Below, one piece after another: positions 62,410-64,000 of a DNA stretch of 64,000 nt. Position 1 is the stretch's first letter; each line of letters starts with the position of its first letter. This DNA is from Actinoallomurus bryophytorum. Its GTDB lineage: Bacteria; Actinomycetota; Actinomycetes; Streptosporangiales; Streptosporangiaceae. The translations under genes and the position numbers were made by a program. A model generated the notes under the pieces. The model was given only the letters and a program-made list of their open reading frames with translations, was not told where the DNA came from and did not search any database. The stretch is taken from assembly GCF_006716425.1 (NCBI RefSeq), contig NZ_VFOZ01000003.1, positions 310,001-374,000 of the forward strand, written 5' to 3'.

Positions 62410-62608
62410 TCAGGGGTGCTCCCAGCGTGCGATGACTTCGCGGCACGCTGGGACATCCTTGTCGTCCACGAGCAGGACGAGGTTGCCCGTGTGGTCGCTG
62501 TACTGGACGAGCACGTTGACTCCCGCGTCTGCCAGCAGCCCGCCCAGCGCTCCGAGCTGTCCGGGCGACGAAGCCGTCCCCGTACAGGCGGGTCTCGTGG
62601 CTGTGCAT
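62410..62608 (-). pseudogene. small ACT-type domain protein, frameshifted
   Basis: The minus strand from ATG 62608 gives MHSHETRLYGDGF, then the matching continuation SSPGQLGALGGLLADAGVNV and LVQYSDHTGNLVLLVDDKDV lies in another frame, ending at 62410. The combined sequence resembles small actinobacterial ACT-like proteins (N-terminus, PGQLxxLxxxLxxAGVN, QYSDH). The total length is not a multiple of three, so one base is inserted or missing at about 62560-62570. Confidence 0.6.
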
Positions 62609-62689
62609 GGTGCCACCGTAGGTCCCGGACGCTTTCTCAGGCATCGAAAGACGAGCCCACCGACACCGGAGCGGAGTACCTTGCGGGGC

Positions 62690-63265
62690 ATGAGCGCGGC
62701 GTTCTCCACCCCATACCTGGTGTCGGCCTGCTGCTGGATGGCGCTGGAGGTGGCCCTGGCCTTACGTGACCTCGTGCGGTGGAGGGCACGCCACTCCTCG
62801 GACCGTGGCACCCGCGGGATCGTCGCGCTCTCCCTCGGAGGATCGATCTTCGTCGGCGTCATGCTGCGGCGCTGGCTGCCCGCGCTGGACACACCCGTAC
62901 GGGCCGCCTTCGCCGGCGCGGGACTCGTCGTGTTCTGGGCGGGCCTGGCCGTGCGCGCCTGGGCGGTGGTGGCGCTCGGCGGGTCGTTCAGGACGTTCGT
63001 CCAGGCCGACGTGGGCCAGGCCGTCGTCACCCACGGGCCGTACCGGTGGGTCCGGCACCCCTCCTACACCGGCCTGCTGCTGATCGCCCTGGGAATCGGC
63101 CTCGGCGCGGGTAACTGGCTGTCCCTGCTGGTCTGCGCCGCCGTCCCGGCGCTGGGACTGCTCCCGCGCATCGCGGTCGAGGAGTCCGAGCTGGCGCGAG
63201 TGCTCGGTGAGGAGTACCGCGGCTACCAGAGGAGGACACGGCGCCTCGTGCCGGGCCTGTGGTGA
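62690..63265 (+). CDS. isoprenylcysteine carboxyl methyltransferase (ICMT) family protein
   Basis: A 191-residue integral membrane methyltransferase with about five helices. The SAM-binding C-terminal part is clear: VTHGPYRWVRHPSYTGLLLIALGIGLGAGNWLS and ...ESELARVLGEEYRGYQRRTRRLVPGLW. Bacterial relatives methylate diverse small molecules or lipids; the substrate is unknown. Start ATG 62690. Confidence 0.88.
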   Translation: MSAAFSTPYLVSACCWMALEVALALRDLVRWRARHSSDRGTRGIVALSLGGSIFVGVMLRRWLPALDTPVRAAFAGAGLVVFWAGLAVRAWAVVALGGSFRTFVQADVGQAVVTHGPYRWVRHPSYTGLLLIALGIGLGAGNWLSLLVCAAVPALGLLPRIAVEESELARVLGEEYRGYQRRTRRLVPGLW

Positions 63266-63310
63266 GCCGCGAACGGCGGTGAGCACGCGCTCGTGTCCGG
63301 CGGCCGTGGC

Positions 63311-63767
63311 GGCCCGGATCGTCGTCCTGGCGACCAAGGTAAAGATCCGCTACGCGGGGTCCTCGACTTTCGCCCCCTCGACGATCGTGCAGGCGCAGTG
63401 GACCGCCGAGCGACGGCAGCGCGAGCGCTTCGTCTGCGAACAGCCGCCCTACTCCCTGCTGGTCCGGGGCGTCGAGGCCGACGTACTGCCCACCTGCGAG
63501 ACGTACCGGATGGGGGTACTCGCCTGGAGTCCGCCGGCCGGGGGCCGGCTGTCCGGCCGCTGGCACCGCGACGCGGCCGACCTGTCCAGCCATCGCACGC
63601 GGACGATGCCCTTCCGCACCACGTCCGCCCACTACGACCTGGACATCCCGGGTAACCAGGCCAAGCTCGACGCCGCCACCGAGCTCGCCGGCATCGCCGA
63701 CGACGCGGGCTACAGCGCGGCCGTCCTGTCCGACCCGAAGCACCGCCGCCGCGCCGTCGTGCGGTGA
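63311..63767 (+). pseudogene. aldo/keto reductase, internally deleted and truncated
   Basis: RIVVLATKV is the beta-strand region of an AKR carrying the catalytic-lysine neighbourhood, but it joins at once to KIRYAGSSTFAPSTIVQAQW, which normally lies about 100 residues later. The following QPPYSLLVRGVEADVLPTC, MGVLAWSPPAGGRLSGRW and YDLDIPGNQAKLDAATELAG are typical, then the frame diverges after DDAGYS and ends at 63767. So the start, an internal third and the C-terminus are lost. Confidence 0.8.
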
Positions 63768-63795
63768 ACCGGCGAAGCCGCATACCGGCGCCGGG

Positions 63796-63826
63796 AGCCG
63801 GCCTGAGCCTCGCTGGAGGGCCGGCG
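63796..63826. terminator. bidirectional hairpin between the AKR remnant and the aldehyde dehydrogenase
   Basis: GCCGGCC at about 63797-63803 pairs with GGCCGGC at about 63819-63825, with a 15-base middle. It sits between converging genes and ends 3-4 bases before the stop of the dehydrogenase. No T-run. Confidence 0.45.
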
Positions 63827-63828
63827 CC

Positions 63829-64000
63829 TCACTCCGTGAGCAGGACCCCGTCCACGCGCCGGGGGATGCCGGGGCCCGCGTCGTGCAGTTCGGGTGGGAG
63901 TACGGTCTCCGGGGCGTCCTGCCAGGCGACCGGGCGCAGGAAGCGGCGGATCGACGTCGCGCCCACCGAGGTGTGCAGCGGGTTCGAGGTGGCCGGATGC
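63829..64000 (-). CDS. aldehyde dehydrogenase (NADP+), 3' end only
   Basis: The minus strand from 63999 to the TGA at 63829-63831 encodes the last 56 residues: HPATSNPLHTSVGATSIRRF, LRPVAWQDAPETVLPPELHD and GIPRRVDGVLLTE. This is the C-terminal end of alpha-ketoglutarate semialdehyde/2,5-dioxovalerate-type aldehyde dehydrogenases (STSVGxxAIxRFLRPVxYQD). The gene continues beyond the window. Confidence 0.75.
   Translation of the reverse strand, partial: HPATSNPLHTSVGATSIRRFLRPVAWQDAPETVLPPELHDAGPGIPRRVDGVLLTE

Overview
The window is very GC-rich, uses GTG starts often, has many ATGA stop/start overlaps, and carries actinobacterial markers (RbpA with a SigR-type promoter, FxsA, separate Ppm1 and Lnt genes, a CabC-like EF-hand protein, many TetR/MarR/GlxA regulators). 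It looks like chromosome from a large-genome, spore-forming type of actinomycete. A Streptosporangiales/Thermomonosporaceae-like or Streptomyces-like host is plausible, but the genus cannot be fixed from the sequence alone.

Layout. 1-7.1 kb: DHFR-family and cupin proteins, a decayed YCII/ECF-sigma pair, a frameshifted MFS exporter, a YigZ protein, and a rifampicin monooxygenase (rox) preceded by a 19-bp rifamycin-associated element, followed by a seven-repeat RCC1-like propeller. 7.1-12.3 kb: drug-exporter/TetR pair around a 41-bp perfect palindrome, a second TetR with an SDR enzyme, and a CDF metal exporter with a divergent ArsR sensor. 12.3-18.2 kb (minus strand): AMP-ligase, SCP2-like protein, R2lox-like metalloprotein, secreted cyanophycinase-like protein and a tyrosine recombinase. 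18.2-22.2 kb: MarR/epoxide hydrolase, then a lower-GC island with an orphan metallopeptidase toxin domain and a putative immunity gene, then DoxX. 22.3-28.1 kb: ABC-F protein with a structured leader, an Fe-S-type regulator divergent from folE, an internally deleted ferredoxin reductase, DUF488, amidohydrolase.

28.1-36 kb: a translationally coupled acyl-CoA operon (dehydrogenase, CoA-transferase, hydratase), a second tyrosine recombinase, an MFS permease, a 0.65-kb non-coding stretch with DnaA-box-like repeats and a 9x octamer, a LysE exporter with a large inserted loop, and a decayed miniature transposon. 36-41.4 kb: kinase-like proteins and a MoxR-DUF58-VWA operon. 41.5-49.5 kb: amidase, RNA methyltransferases, EF-hand protein, GDPD, MFS, cyanase, quinone oxidoreductase and a TetR whose 3' end runs into an IS481 remnant. 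49.6-56.6 kb: an intact miniature inverted-repeat element with a TAG target duplication, MFS, rbpA, fxsA, two DJ-1/PfpI-type genes, ppm1-lnt.

57-62.4 kb holds the lysine fermentation-type cluster: kdd-kamD-kamE-kal on the minus strand and kamA divergently on the plus strand. Together they would convert L-lysine via beta-lysine and 3,5-diaminohexanoate, and deaminate 3-aminobutyryl-CoA to crotonyl-CoA. The cleavage enzyme Kce that should link these steps is not in the window. The right end has an ACT-type gene with a frameshift, an ICMT-family methyltransferase, a deleted aldo/keto reductase and the 3' end of an aldehyde dehydrogenase.

Most notable for follow-up: the repeat/MITE pair with internal 16-bp VNTRs, the R2lox-containing operon, the orphan toxin/immunity pair, the RAE-rox unit, and the unusual number of genes broken by small deletions or single-base shifts.
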